From Lewinellaceae bacterium (GTDB lineage: Bacteria; Bacteroidota; Bacteroidia; Chitinophagales; Saprospiraceae): a stretch of 64,000 bases of DNA. The translations under genes were made by a program, and so were the position numbers. Where the stretch lies: the NCBI GenBank assembly GCA_020636315.1, contig JACJYA010000001.1, forward strand, positions 124,001-188,000. The letters run 5' to 3'. The notes under the pieces are model-generated. The model searched no databases, was not told the origin of the DNA, and worked only from the letters and a program-made list of their open reading frames with translations. This document shows positions 26,539 to 35,036 of the stretch, one piece after another; position 1 is the stretch's first letter, and each line of letters starts with the position of its first letter.

Positions 26539-27135
26539 ATGAAGACCATTAAACACCTCTGCCTTGCCCTGATCACCCTCTCGATGTTCTTCGCCTGTGA
26601 CCGCGAAACGCGACAAGACGCTACTGCCATACAGGACGAGGTTACCGTCACCGAAAGGAGCAACCACAATTCGCGCCCGCTGCCCTTCCGCGCCAATTTC
26701 TACACAGACCTGAACCTTCCGGCGATATTGGCTGGAGAAAAGGTATGCACCAACCCCATGTTCGAGGCGCCAAATATTCAGACCGGTGAAGGCAATGCGC
26801 TTCACCTGGGCAGGTTTTATACCCGCCTGGAGTTCTGCGGAACGAGAGTTGATCCCCCAACGCCTGAAGGGCTGGTTTCCATATACGGTGAGGTGGAAGG
26901 CTATTTTGAAGCGGCCAACGGAGACCTTCTCTATATCGGCCTTTCCGGGATCGGCGAGATCTATCTGAGCGATGAACCAGGATACGACCTGGAGTTCAGC
27001 GATGATTTCATCATTGAGGGCGGTACCGGCCGCTTTGAAGGGGCCACCGGGCTGTTGACCAGTGACAGTTATGTCAACCTAGCTACCCAACGAACAGACC
27101 ACGTCTGGACCGGGACGATTACGCTGGATCATTGA
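26539..27135 (+). CDS. lipoprotein, GGTGRFEGASG family, second tandem paralogue
   Basis: 198 residues with a lipoprotein leader ending MFFAC at Cys20, then a charged linker and a beta-rich domain. It shares with its neighbour the blocks FYTDL, the NP-MFEAPNIQ / APMNFRNIQ segment, ANGDLLYI / ENGDELFL, PGYDLEFSDDFIIEGGTGRFEGATG and SYVNLATQRTDHVWTGTITLD. The spacing is 61 bases on the same strand. It is longer mainly in the N-terminal linker. A tandem duplication followed by divergence is the simplest reading. Function is unknown. Confidence 0.7.
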   Translation: MKTIKHLCLALITLSMFFACDRETRQDATAIQDEVTVTERSNHNSRPLPFRANFYTDLNLPAILAGEKVCTNPMFEAPNIQTGEGNALHLGRFYTRLEFCGTRVDPPTPEGLVSIYGEVEGYFEAANGDLLYIGLSGIGEIYLSDEPGYDLEFSDDFIIEGGTGRFEGATGLLTSDSYVNLATQRTDHVWTGTITLDH

Positions 27136-27326
27136 GAACAGCTATTGTCCATAACTCTATGTGTGCAGCCCTCAGGTTACTGGAGGGCTGCAGCTTCACC
27201 TATTGTCGGCCTTACCTGCAAATAAGCGCTTGTCCAAATTTCCGCCTTTGAGCCGAAAACGGTATTACGTCTCTGTATAACCCTGAAACCCATGTTTTTT
27301 TTCACATTCTGGCAAAACAAAAAGTC

Positions 27327-29021
27327 ATGAAAAACATTGTTTCCAACCTTTTTTTCCTTCTGGCGCTCACCACCGCCAATGCCACTAATTATACCGTAGT
27401 AAATACCAATGACAGCGGCCCCGGCTCTTTGCGGTGGGCCATCATTCAAGCCAATGCAGGGCCGAGCTCCGACATAATCAATTTCAATATCCCCGGGGCC
27501 GGCCCACACGAGATCAACTTGCAAAGCCCCTTACCTATTGTCAACTTTGAAGTTGACATATACGGATATTCTCAGCCGGGGTCTTTTCCAGCGGGGGGGG
27601 CCAACCCGGCAGGCATAAAAATTGCACTAAACGGTACGGCGTTGGGAACAGGCACTTCCGGACTGAATATGACCGGGAATTCCTGCTACATCAACGGCCT
27701 GGCCATTTATGGCTTTGAAACAGGTATTATGATCGGTGGCAACAACAATGCTGTGCAAGGATGCCACATCGGCCTGGACGCAACGGGGATGAACCCGTCA
27801 GGCAATGCCTCCGATGGTGTCATCATCACCGGGCAGCAAAACACGATCGGGGGCGCCGGCGCTTCCGCCAGGAACGTGATCGCCGGCCATTCCAGAAGTA
27901 TAGCCATTTTCCCCTATGCTACGGCGAACCGCATCGAGGGCAATTACATTGGTACGGACGCTACCGGAAACGCTGTGATCTCCAGCAATGGCTTAGACGG
28001 TATCGCCGTAAGCAGCGACAATAATACGATTGTGAACAATGTAATTGTGGGCTATGGCAGCAACAATATATTGATCACCTTATGGAATGCCGAATCTCCC
28101 TTTCCGGAGGGCAATATTATCCAGGGCAACCGGGTCGGGCACCATGCCAACGGCTCCTTCAGTTCCTTCGCCAACAATTGCCAGGGCGTGAGCCTCAACA
28201 ATGCCCGCAATACCATTATTACGGAAAATACCATCTTTGGCAATGGCTGCCACGGAGTGCTCATTGACGGCAATGCAGCTACCGGTAATCTCATCAGTGA
28301 CAACTCCATTTATGGCAACCTCGGTATTGCCATCAACCTGGGGCTGGACTGGGTAACCCCCAATGATGCCGGCGATGCTGACACCGGCCCCAATGGCCTG
28401 CAAAATTTCCCTGTACTGGAAAGTGCCAAAGCCAACTTCGCCCAAACAAAAGTGAAGGGGTACCTGGATAGCCCTAATCCAGCCACCGCGAGGATCGAGT
28501 TTTACACGGCCCCGGCAGCCCACCCTACCGGCCACGGGGATGGAAAAACCCTCATTGGCATTGTTTCTCCAAAAAGCAACGGCAAGATTAAGGCCAATTT
28601 GCCTCCCCTTCCCCCGGGCATTTACCTGTCCGCTATCGCCATCGATAGCGAAAACAACACCTCTGAGTTTTCACTGAGCATAGCCGTTACCAGTACGGGC
28701 GGTGGTTCTGGCCGCCCATCCCCAGGCGATCCGCAAGCGGTAGCTTCCGGCAAAGGCCATGCAGGATTATTGGAGGCCAGCGTTTTTCCCAATCCTTTCT
28801 CCGGCGAGGCTACCATAACCTACCGCCTATCGGAAGGCCAACCTGTTAAACTATCGATCTTCCATTCGAACGGCCAGCTCCTCCGCGTGCTGCAAAATGG
28901 CTTTCAGGCGGCTGGCAGCCATGAGGTTCAATTTGATGCTCAGGGGCTCCAGCCCGGTATGTATTTCTATCGGCTGGTTGCAGGCAGAGAGATGAAGGCA
29001 GGGAAGATAGTGCTGAAATGA
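27327..29021 (+). CDS. secreted right-handed beta-helix protein with type IX sorting domain
   Basis: 564 residues. After a signal peptide (about 1-20) comes the family opening YTVVNTNDSGPGSLRWAIIQANA. Parallel beta-helix coils with Asn ladders follow (NNNAVQGCHIGLDATG, NRIEGNYIGTDATGNAV, NTIVNNVIVG, NTIITENTIFGNGCHGVLI, NLISDNSIYGNLG) to about residue 340. A linker with a Ser/Gly/Pro run precedes the C-terminal type IX domain (SVFPNPFSGEATITYRLSE...PGMYFYRLVAGREMKAGKIVLK). Such proteins bind or cleave polysaccharides or act as adhesins. No pectate-lyase catalytic set was recognised, so adhesin or glycan binding is as likely as an enzyme. Confidence 0.85.
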   Translation: MKNIVSNLFFLLALTTANATNYTVVNTNDSGPGSLRWAIIQANAGPSSDIINFNIPGAGPHEINLQSPLPIVNFEVDIYGYSQPGSFPAGGANPAGIKIALNGTALGTGTSGLNMTGNSCYINGLAIYGFETGIMIGGNNNAVQGCHIGLDATGMNPSGNASDGVIITGQQNTIGGAGASARNVIAGHSRSIAIFPYATANRIEGNYIGTDATGNAVISSNGLDGIAVSSDNNTIVNNVIVGYGSNNILITLWNAESPFPEGNIIQGNRVGHHANGSFSSFANNCQGVSLNNARNTIITENTIFGNGCHGVLIDGNAATGNLISDNSIYGNLGIAINLGLDWVTPNDAGDADTGPNGLQNFPVLESAKANFAQTKVKGYLDSPNPATARIEFYTAPAAHPTGHGDGKTLIGIVSPKSNGKIKANLPPLPPGIYLSAIAIDSENNTSEFSLSIAVTSTGGGSGRPSPGDPQAVASGKGHAGLLEASVFPNPFSGEATITYRLSEGQPVKLSIFHSNGQLLRVLQNGFQAAGSHEVQFDAQGLQPGMYFYRLVAGREMKAGKIVLK

Positions 29022-29328
29022 GGAGGCAGGTAAATACCTTTTTTCCCTACTAACATCTTTGGAGGTTAACAACCTATTGAGCGCCTGTTAAAAAAAGGCG
29101 TTTCCATACCCCGGCCGATGCCGCAGCGTTTGGAAATCAGAAGATCACTAAGAGCATGTTTGGAGGCCGCTTTTGGAGATGAAAAGTGTCAATTTTTTGA
29201 TGAGACAAGGCGCTTTTTGAAGTTCATACCTGGAAGGTATGGACGAAAAAAGCAACGCAGTATCATCAAAAAAGGGGCGTTTTCAGCCCAAAGGGTGGCC
29301 ACCAAACATGCTCTAAACCCGCACTCTG
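29022..29328. other. spacer holding a long imperfect hairpin
   Basis: 307 bases between two type IX substrates. Nothing coding is seen. Most of it is the palindromic element at 29151-29314. Confidence 0.6.
29151..29314. mobile_element. MITE-like long hairpin with AGAGCATGTTTGG ends
   Basis: 18-bp inverted ends with one mismatch (29151-29168 AGAGCATGTTTGGAGGCC; 29297-29314 the complement with T for A). Inner arms also pair: TTTTTTGATGA with TCATCAAAAAA, GCTTTTTG with a GAAAAAAGC-like arm, and CATACC-TGGAA-GGTATG at the centre. The 164-bp unit thus folds end to end. No open frame. IS-like ends suggest a non-autonomous element. Confidence 0.65.
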
Positions 29329-31797
29329 ATGAAAAAACGCTGCACCCTCCTGGCCTTTTGCCTGGCTGTCGTCAATCTGGCGGCCGCCCAACCAACTTTT
29401 TTCAAGCAGTACCGATCGGATAGCCTCCTCGTCTGGGCCGGGCTGTCCCCTGGCAACGACGGAGAGTCTATGGTGGCCCTCGCCACCAATTTCACGGCGG
29501 CTATTCTCTGCAAACTGGACTCCAATGGCGATGTAATATGGGGCAAGGCCTTTCGGGACCCGGCCCCGGAAAATTTGTTTTTTATTATTGGCGATATCAT
29601 CACTACCCCGGATGGAAGTATTGTCGCCGTAGCTTCCCAGACTGATTCCGGGCCGGGGTTGAGGAATAGTGTGGTTTTAAAGCTAAGCCCCGGGGGGAAC
29701 CTCCTATGGGCCTACCGTATTCCGGATGTCGTTAGTGGGACAGATTACGAGCTGGACGTTGAGGGCAACGATATTCTGGTCAGTACTTCATTCAACAGGA
29801 GTGGGTTCTACCTGGCCCGGCTGGACGAGGAAGGGCAGCCTCTGTGGGCCAAGCAATACCAGATCCCAGGCTATGAAGATTACTATGGCTGTGGGGCAGT
29901 GTTTGTGCCAAATGGAGAGATCTTACTGCGAGGCGGTGTCAAACCTGCCCGGAACTCTGATTTCGGGAACTCGGTAAGGATGAAAGTGGACGCCCTTTCC
30001 GGGGTAGTCATTCAGGCATCGATTTTAGAATACCATTATATCAATTCCATCGATTTTGATGAAATGGGCAACCGGTATGAGTCTTTTCGCTTCTACACCA
30101 ATGAGGTTTTTGGCCCGCCCCAATATGCAAAATATGATCCTGAAGGACGGCCGGTATGGTGTAAGCAGTTGGCCGGCCTTTCTGATAACAGGCTTCTGGC
30201 CGGTTATTTTGACCTTGCTAACGGCTACCTGGACTTCCTCTTCAGCTACATAACAGAAAGCGAATCCTATGCTTTCCGGCTGGCGCAAACGGATGGCAGC
30301 CTCATTTGGAGCAAGGTCTATCTGGGAGCTCATTACGCTTCGCTTGGGAGCAATGCGAGCTTCATCGCCCGTCCGGATGGCGGGATGGCCTGGCTGGGCA
30401 CTTCCGGCAACCCGACAGCAATGGCCATCACCCAGGTGGATGCCGAGGGCGAGGTGGAGGGGTGCATCACGCATTCCCCCTGTGCCCTGACGATTGAAGA
30501 TGCCCCATTTCCGGATGTGATGCCGGTTGCCTGGGCCGAAGAAGAGTATCCAGCCTATGAACCGATAGCCTTATTGGAAGAAAATTTTCTTGTAAGAGAC
30601 AGCCAATACTGCCACGAGCCCTGGTTCGCCGCCGATTTCACCGCCACCTCCCCGGTATGTGCGGGCGACACCGTGCAGGTGCGGCGGCAGGAAACAGGCC
30701 TGGACTTCACCTCCGAGTGGGCCTTCGAAGGCGGCGCCCCCGCCAGCTCCGGCCAGCCCGCCGATACCATTCGTTATGAAGCCCCCGGCAGCTACACCAT
30801 CCGCCATATTGCCGGCGCCTTCGGCTGCCGGGATACGGCCTTTACGGAAGTAGTGGTTCGGGAGGGGCCAGTATTTACTCTCGGGCCCGACACGTCCATC
30901 TGCCCGGGCGCAAGGCTGTTCATCAACAGCGGGCTGGCTGCCGGGCAGTACCAGCTCGAATGGCAGGATGGAAGCGCCAGCCCTGCCCTGGAAGCAGAGG
31001 AACCCGGCGCTTACGTCCTCACCGCCACCGGCGCTACCGGCTGCACCCGCTCGGATACGCTTATTTTGAGCCTCCACCCGTTGCCGGAAGTAGAACTCGG
31101 CCCGGACACCACCCTCTGCGGAGGCGCCTCGCTTGAAGTCACGGCCCAAACCGGCGCTTCCGAACCCCTTTACCTGTGGAGCACCGGCGCCGCTTTGCCC
31201 CGCCTCACCGTTTCGGCTGAGGATAATTACGTTCTCACCGTCACCGACGCCGCCACCGGCTGCGCCGGGCAGGACAGCATCCGGGTAAGCTTTGCCCCGC
31301 CTCTGCTTCTCCTGCCGCTGCCGGATACTTCGGTGTGCCCCGGCCGGCCCATCCTGCTGGACGTCCGGGCCCTGGACGGCGCCCCCCTTTCGGTACAATG
31401 GCAAGACGGCTCCACCGACAACCCCTACCCCATCACCGCCCCAGGCGCCTACCAGGCACTGGTTTCCAATGGCGCCTGCGACACTACGCTCACTTTCTCT
31501 ATCCCCGCCGGCGATTGCCGCCCCGGCATCTACCTGCCCAACGCTTTTTCCCCCAACGGCGACGGCCGCAACGACGTCTTCCAGCCCTATGGCCCGGATA
31601 TCGAGATTACCGAACTCCAGGTGTTCAGTCGATGGGGCGCCCTCCTCTACGAAGGGCAGGGCCCCGGCGCCCGATGGGACGGCTCCGCCTTCGGGAAAAC
31701 CGCTCCGGCGGGGATCTATGTGTATAAGGCGGCGTACAGGAGATTGCCCGGGGAGGCGATGGAGGTAGTGTCGGGCGAGGTGCTGCTGGTGCGGTGA
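29329..31797 (+). CDS. large secreted protein with PKD/Ig-like repeats and CHU_C (type B type IX) C-terminus
   Basis: 822 residues. A signal peptide (about 1-20, ending AAAQP) is followed by a beta-propeller-like N-terminal half with repeated D-x-G-x-x-x-W strands (SNGDVIWGKAF, PGGNLLWAYRI, EEGQPLWAKQY, PEGRPVWCKQL). Next is a PKD-like domain (ADFTATSPVCAGDTVQVRRQ), then Ig-like repeats opening LGPDTSICPGARL, LGPDTTLCGGASL and PDTSVCPGRPIL. The last 80 residues are the gliding-motility C-terminal domain: IYLPNAFSPNGDGRNDVFQP...LQVFSRWGALLYEG...GIYVYKAAYR. The type IX system should secrete it and anchor it at the surface. Adhesion or a structural role is likely. Confidence 0.85.
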   Translation: MKKRCTLLAFCLAVVNLAAAQPTFFKQYRSDSLLVWAGLSPGNDGESMVALATNFTAAILCKLDSNGDVIWGKAFRDPAPENLFFIIGDIITTPDGSIVAVASQTDSGPGLRNSVVLKLSPGGNLLWAYRIPDVVSGTDYELDVEGNDILVSTSFNRSGFYLARLDEEGQPLWAKQYQIPGYEDYYGCGAVFVPNGEILLRGGVKPARNSDFGNSVRMKVDALSGVVIQASILEYHYINSIDFDEMGNRYESFRFYTNEVFGPPQYAKYDPEGRPVWCKQLAGLSDNRLLAGYFDLANGYLDFLFSYITESESYAFRLAQTDGSLIWSKVYLGAHYASLGSNASFIARPDGGMAWLGTSGNPTAMAITQVDAEGEVEGCITHSPCALTIEDAPFPDVMPVAWAEEEYPAYEPIALLEENFLVRDSQYCHEPWFAADFTATSPVCAGDTVQVRRQETGLDFTSEWAFEGGAPASSGQPADTIRYEAPGSYTIRHIAGAFGCRDTAFTEVVVREGPVFTLGPDTSICPGARLFINSGLAAGQYQLEWQDGSASPALEAEEPGAYVLTATGATGCTRSDTLILSLHPLPEVELGPDTTLCGGASLEVTAQTGASEPLYLWSTGAALPRLTVSAEDNYVLTVTDAATGCAGQDSIRVSFAPPLLLLPLPDTSVCPGRPILLDVRALDGAPLSVQWQDGSTDNPYPITAPGAYQALVSNGACDTTLTFSIPAGDCRPGIYLPNAFSPNGDGRNDVFQPYGPDIEITELQVFSRWGALLYEGQGPGARWDGSAFGKTAPAGIYVYKAAYRRLPGEAMEVVSGEVLLVR

Positions 31798-31827
31798 GGG
31801 AAATAGTTCGGGACTGTTCATAGTCCC
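31797..31827. repeat. collapsed fragment of the 91-bp element
   Basis: GGGAAATAGTTC followed at once by GGGACTGTTCATAGTCCC looks like the two ends of the dispersed element joined with the middle lost. It is 48 bases before the full copy B. Confidence 0.45.
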
Positions 31828-31828
31828 C

Positions 31829-31873
31829 GGCACACCCCAGGTGGCGCATTTCCTGCGCCTCCTGGGGTGTGCC
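31829..31873. terminator. very strong hairpin GGCACACCCCAGG / CCTGGGGTGTGCC
   Basis: A perfect 13-bp outer stem (31829-31841 with 31861-31873), a single T-T mismatch, then a 6-bp inner stem GGCGCA/TGCGCC around TTTCC. It lies 32 bases after the CHU_C gene stop. There is no U-tract, so it may be an RNA-stabilising or REP-type hairpin rather than a classical terminator. Confidence 0.65.
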
Positions 31874-31875
31874 TT

Positions 31876-31966
31876 GGGATAGTTCAATTAAGTGTGTCTG
31901 CTTCGCGCTAAACCGCTGGTTTCCAGTAAGCCAGGAACTCAGAAACAAGGAACTATGAACAGTCCC
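31876..31966 (+). repeat. dispersed ~91-bp element, copy B
   Basis: Same ends as copy A (GGGATAGTTCAATTAAGTGT ... GGAACTATGAACAGTCCC) with a few changes in the middle. It keeps the CTGG-TTT-CCAG hairpin. It sits directly after the strong 31829-31873 hairpin. Confidence 0.8.
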
Positions 31967-32157
31967 TGTGCCTTCGAGACGCAAACTATCGTTCCGCCTC
32001 TGCGTGTACCGTAGCTGCTGTGGTTGATAACACTTACGGGCTTGCGGCACAGCCCAACTGCCCCTGTTTCACACACACTCATCCCTCTCTCCGACAGCTT
32101 CATCTTACCCATCTGCGCGCCCATCCTCTTTTACTTTCCTTCCGCCCGTTCAGCCCA

Positions 32158-32165
32158 TACTTTTG
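32158..32165 (+). promoter_or_regulatory. putative -7 box TACTTTTG upstream of the small beta-barrel gene
   Basis: Exact TAnnTTTG match 36 bases before the ATG at 32202, a typical leader length. This is one of the clearer promoters of the window. Confidence 0.6.
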
Positions 32166-32201
32166 CATTGAATGATTTGAAAAACAGCTAAATCAAAAAC
32201 A

Positions 32202-32774
32202 ATGAAAAAGCAAGTATTGGCAATCATCGCACTGGCAATCATGGTATCCATTAGCAGTAACGCTCAGAACAACAGCGGCAGGTTCGGCATCGAGCTCACC
32301 GGCGGCGCCTCCTTCGCCACCCAGGAGCTGGGCGGAAACGATTTGAACACCGGCGCCGGCTTCGAAGCCCTCCTGCACTACCGCGTACTGCCGCACACCG
32401 GCCTGTACGCCGGCTGGGGTTGGAACCGCTTTGCCGCCGACAATAATCTCGATTACGAAGAAACCGGATACGTCATGGGCGTTCAATTCAAACACCCGAT
32501 CGGAACATCTCCGGTGGCGTACTATCTCAGGGCTGGCGCGCTGTACAACCACATCGAAGTAGAAAATGAGCATGGCGACATCATCGGCGACACCGGCCAC
32601 GGCTGGGGATGGCAGGCTGCCGGCGGCGTAGATATCCCTCTGGGGTCCGGATGGAGCCTGGCGCCGGGCGTAAAGTTCAACTCGCTGTCCAGAGAACTGG
32701 ATGAGGATGGGGTGAAAACGAACCTGAACCTCAGCTACTTCTCCGCCCGGTTGGGGGTAGTAAAGGTATTCTAG
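32202..32774 (+). CDS. small outer-membrane beta-barrel protein
   Basis: 190 residues. A signal peptide (about 1-21, ending SNAQ) is followed by alternating hydrophobic/aromatic strands typical of an 8-strand barrel: FGIELTGGASF, FEALLHYRVL, GLYAGWGWNRF, YVMGVQFKH, AYYLRAGALYNHIE, WGWQAAGGVDI, SLAPGVKFNSL, LNLSYFSARLGVVKVF. It ends in an aromatic, as BamA substrates usually do. It resembles porin-family or OmpA-barrel-like proteins of Bacteroidota without a peptidoglycan-binding domain. No pore or enzyme role can be read. The -7 box is at 32158 and a strong hairpin follows 9 bases after the stop. Confidence 0.8.
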   Translation: MKKQVLAIIALAIMVSISSNAQNNSGRFGIELTGGASFATQELGGNDLNTGAGFEALLHYRVLPHTGLYAGWGWNRFAADNNLDYEETGYVMGVQFKHPIGTSPVAYYLRAGALYNHIEVENEHGDIIGDTGHGWGWQAAGGVDIPLGSGWSLAPGVKFNSLSRELDEDGVKTNLNLSYFSARLGVVKVF

Positions 32775-32783
32775 TGTCGGATA

Positions 32784-32814
32784 GATGGAAGGCACTTCGA
32801 AAGTGCCTTCCATC
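32784..32814. terminator. GGAAGGCACTT hairpin after the beta-barrel gene
   Basis: A perfect 14-bp stem (32784-32797 with 32801-32814) around CGA, 9 bases after the stop codon. Nearly the same hairpin (GGAAGGCACTT/AAGTGCCTTCC) occurs at 62431-62460, so it is a repeated module, possibly a mobile terminator. Confidence 0.65.
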
Positions 32815-32880
32815 TTGATCGAATGCTCCTCTGGAGTAAAATGAGTCGAATTTTAGAATGATATACCTTTGGATATTATT

Positions 32881-33038
32881 TCAGGCCTTCAGCCTGAGTT
32901 ATTTGCTTCTTTCAGGCTTGGGGCGGTGCCCCAAGCTCCAATCTGTCAGGCTTTCAGCCTGAAAGGCTGTTACATTGCAGCCCCGGGCCTCGCCCGGGGA
33001 AGGGTAACCCAAGCCCAGATATCAGGCTGAATGCCTGA
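32881..33038. repeat. cluster of five short palindromes (REP/BIME-like)
   Basis: TCAGGC...GCCTGA-type palindromes at 32881-32897, 32946-32962 and 33022-33038 alternate with GCTTGGGGC/GCCCCAAGC (32916-32936) and CCCCGGGC/GCCCGGGG (32981-32999). The three CAGGC units share one sequence. The cluster fills most of the gap between the barrel gene and the LytS gene. Confidence 0.7.
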
Positions 33039-33154
33039 AATAAAAATTCGGGATGACTCCTGCTTTCCTGTCAGGGCAGAACAAAAACCATAACTATCAG
33101 AAACCTTATCTTACCGAAAGAATACCCGTTGGCCCCAACCAAAAAGAAAGACTC

Positions 33155-34240
33155 ATGGCCTTCAAACGGATAAACGAACTCTTCCCCTTACAAAAGCTGT
33201 TGTACCTGCTGCTGGCGATCGCCATCGGCGTGCAGCTCATAGTCATTTCTTTCAATCACTATACCGGCTTTTATGTACTGGACGGCTTCGGCCATTTCCT
33301 GTGGCGGTTCGCCAGAGGGGTAGCCCTCAGCCTGTTGGCGGGGTTTATCATGGCCATTCCCGGCCTGCTGATCATCCGCTTTCTCAACCAAACCTTCCCG
33401 TGGAAAGAACGGGCGCCGCAACGGCTACTTGTACAACTCGGTTTGACAATACTGGTGGCCCTGGCCGTTTCTACCCTCACTACACTGGCCCTCCATACCC
33501 TCCGCCCTTATGAGAGCCCTCTGCCGACGGTCCTGGTTTACAATGCCCTGATTTTCTCGGTGGTCAATATCATCCTGACAGCCATCCTGGAAGGTATGCT
33601 GTTCTTCAGCAAGGGCGACGCCGCCGAGCAAAAGGCAAAGGCGCTGGAAAAGGAGCTTTCGCAGATCCGGTTTGAAGTGCTCAAGAGCCAGATCAACCCA
33701 CACTTCATGTTCAACAGCCTGAACGTACTCTCCGGGCTGATCGACAAGGACGTCAACAAGGCGCAGCAGTTTATTGACGAATTTTCATTAATTTATCGCT
33801 ACGTGCTGGAGACCATTGAGAAACCGGTAGTGACACTTAACGACGAATTGCAGTTTGTAAGGTCTTATGTGTTTTTACAGCAGATGCGCTACGGCGAGGC
33901 GCTGGAAGTGGAAGTCAACCTGCCGGCCCACCTGCTGAGCAGCCTCCTGCCCCCGCTCTCTCTGCAGGTGGTGTTCGAGAACGCCATCAAGCACAACGTC
34001 GTCAGCCCTTCCAGCCCGCTGAGGATCGAGGTGTTCGCCGAAGATGAATGGCTGGTGGTAAAAAATAACATTCAGCCCAAAGTGTCCTCGGGCGCCTCCA
34101 CCCGCCTGGGGCAGGACAATATGGTAAAGCGCTATAAAATGGTCTGCAGCAGGACGCCACAGTTCATGGTGGACATGCACCACTACACCGCCAGGCTACC
34201 ACTCATTGAAACCATCCAGGATGAAAGTGATCATCATTGA
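33155..34240 (+). CDS. LytS/YehU-type membrane histidine kinase
   Basis: The ATG at 33155 (MAFKRINELFPLQKLL) gives 361 residues; the open frame upstream has no leader-like sequence. Four membrane spans lie between about 14 and 150, with no recognised sensor domain. The His_kinase domain follows with SQINPHFMFNSLNVLSGL (phospho-His183) and an ATPase N box FENAIKHNV. The G-box region (ARLGQDNMVKRY) is short, as in this family. It overlaps its response regulator by 20 bases. The stimulus is unknown. A second kinase of the same family is at 48375. Confidence 0.9.
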   Translation: MAFKRINELFPLQKLLYLLLAIAIGVQLIVISFNHYTGFYVLDGFGHFLWRFARGVALSLLAGFIMAIPGLLIIRFLNQTFPWKERAPQRLLVQLGLTILVALAVSTLTTLALHTLRPYESPLPTVLVYNALIFSVVNIILTAILEGMLFFSKGDAAEQKAKALEKELSQIRFEVLKSQINPHFMFNSLNVLSGLIDKDVNKAQQFIDEFSLIYRYVLETIEKPVVTLNDELQFVRSYVFLQQMRYGEALEVEVNLPAHLLSSLLPPLSLQVVFENAIKHNVVSPSSPLRIEVFAEDEWLVVKNNIQPKVSSGASTRLGQDNMVKRYKMVCSRTPQFMVDMHHYTARLPLIETIQDESDHH

Positions 34241-34976
34241 AGACGAGGCCATCGCAGCCGAACGGCTGGAAAAACAGCTCAAAGAGATCGACCCGGACAT
34301 CGAGGTGCTGGCCACGCCCGGCTCCATCAAAGAGTCCGTAAAATGGCTGACCACCCACAGCGCCGACCTAATTTTTCTGGACATACAGCTATCCGACGGC
34401 CTGAGCTTCAGCATTTTTGATCAGGTGCAGGTGCAGACGCCCATCATTCTCACCACCGCTTATGACCAGTACGCCATCAAGGCCTTCCAACTCAATAGCG
34501 TCGCCTACCTGCTGAAGCCCATCCGGAAGAGCGAGCTGATGGAGAGCCTGCAGAAGCTGCAATCTCTCCGCTCCGCTTTTTCCATCAATTTTGATCATCT
34601 CCTGTCCATGATGCAGGGGCGGCAGCCGGCCTACCGCAAACATTTTCTCATCCAGGTGGGCGAAAAATTCCGCCAGGTGCCCACCGAAGAAGCCGCCTAC
34701 TTTTTTGCCGCCCACAAGGCGGTGTTCCTGCGGACCTTCCAGGGCAAAACCTACCCGCTGGACCTCACCCTCGAGGCCCTGGAGCAAACTCTGGACCCTG
34801 CGCGCTTCTTCCGCATCAACCGCAAATACCTGGTCAGCATGCCCGCTATCGATAAGATGATCGCCTGGTCGCGCAGCCGGATCCGGATAGAACTACAGCC
34901 GCCGGCCGATGACCGCCATGACACCATCGTAAGTATTGACCGGGCAAAGGACTTTAAAGATTGGATGAATAAGTAA
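34221..34976 (+). CDS. LytTR-family response regulator
   Basis: 251 residues from the ATG inside the end of the kinase gene. Receiver domain at about 1-120 with acidic pocket Glu7-Asp8, phospho-Asp54 (IFLDIQLSDG) and the conserved TAYDQYA and LKPI. LytTR DNA-binding domain at about 145-250 with FFAAHKAVFLRTFQGKTYPLDLTLEALEQTLDPARFFRINRKYLVSMPAI. LytTR proteins bind direct repeats upstream of their targets. The 20-base overlap with the kinase means coupled translation, so the two form a pair. Targets are not evident from sequence. Confidence 0.92.
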   Translation: MKVIIIEDEAIAAERLEKQLKEIDPDIEVLATPGSIKESVKWLTTHSADLIFLDIQLSDGLSFSIFDQVQVQTPIILTTAYDQYAIKAFQLNSVAYLLKPIRKSELMESLQKLQSLRSAFSINFDHLLSMMQGRQPAYRKHFLIQVGEKFRQVPTEEAAYFFAAHKAVFLRTFQGKTYPLDLTLEALEQTLDPARFFRINRKYLVSMPAIDKMIAWSRSRIRIELQPPADDRHDTIVSIDRAKDFKDWMNK

Positions 34977-35036
34977 GGGTTTCTCTTGGCAATTTCATTT
35001 TATCCTCTCATATTAAAAGGAAAATACCTGCATCTC

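Noticed and set aside
27327..29021. Pectate lyase
   Set aside because: The beta-helix is clear but no calcium-site Asp cluster or catalytic Arg/Lys set could be recognised.
30571..31887. 438-codon minus-strand frame opposite the CHU_C protein
   Set aside because: Gly/Ala/Arg-rich composition from the G+C-rich opposite strand; the plus strand has a signal peptide and a recognised C-terminal domain.
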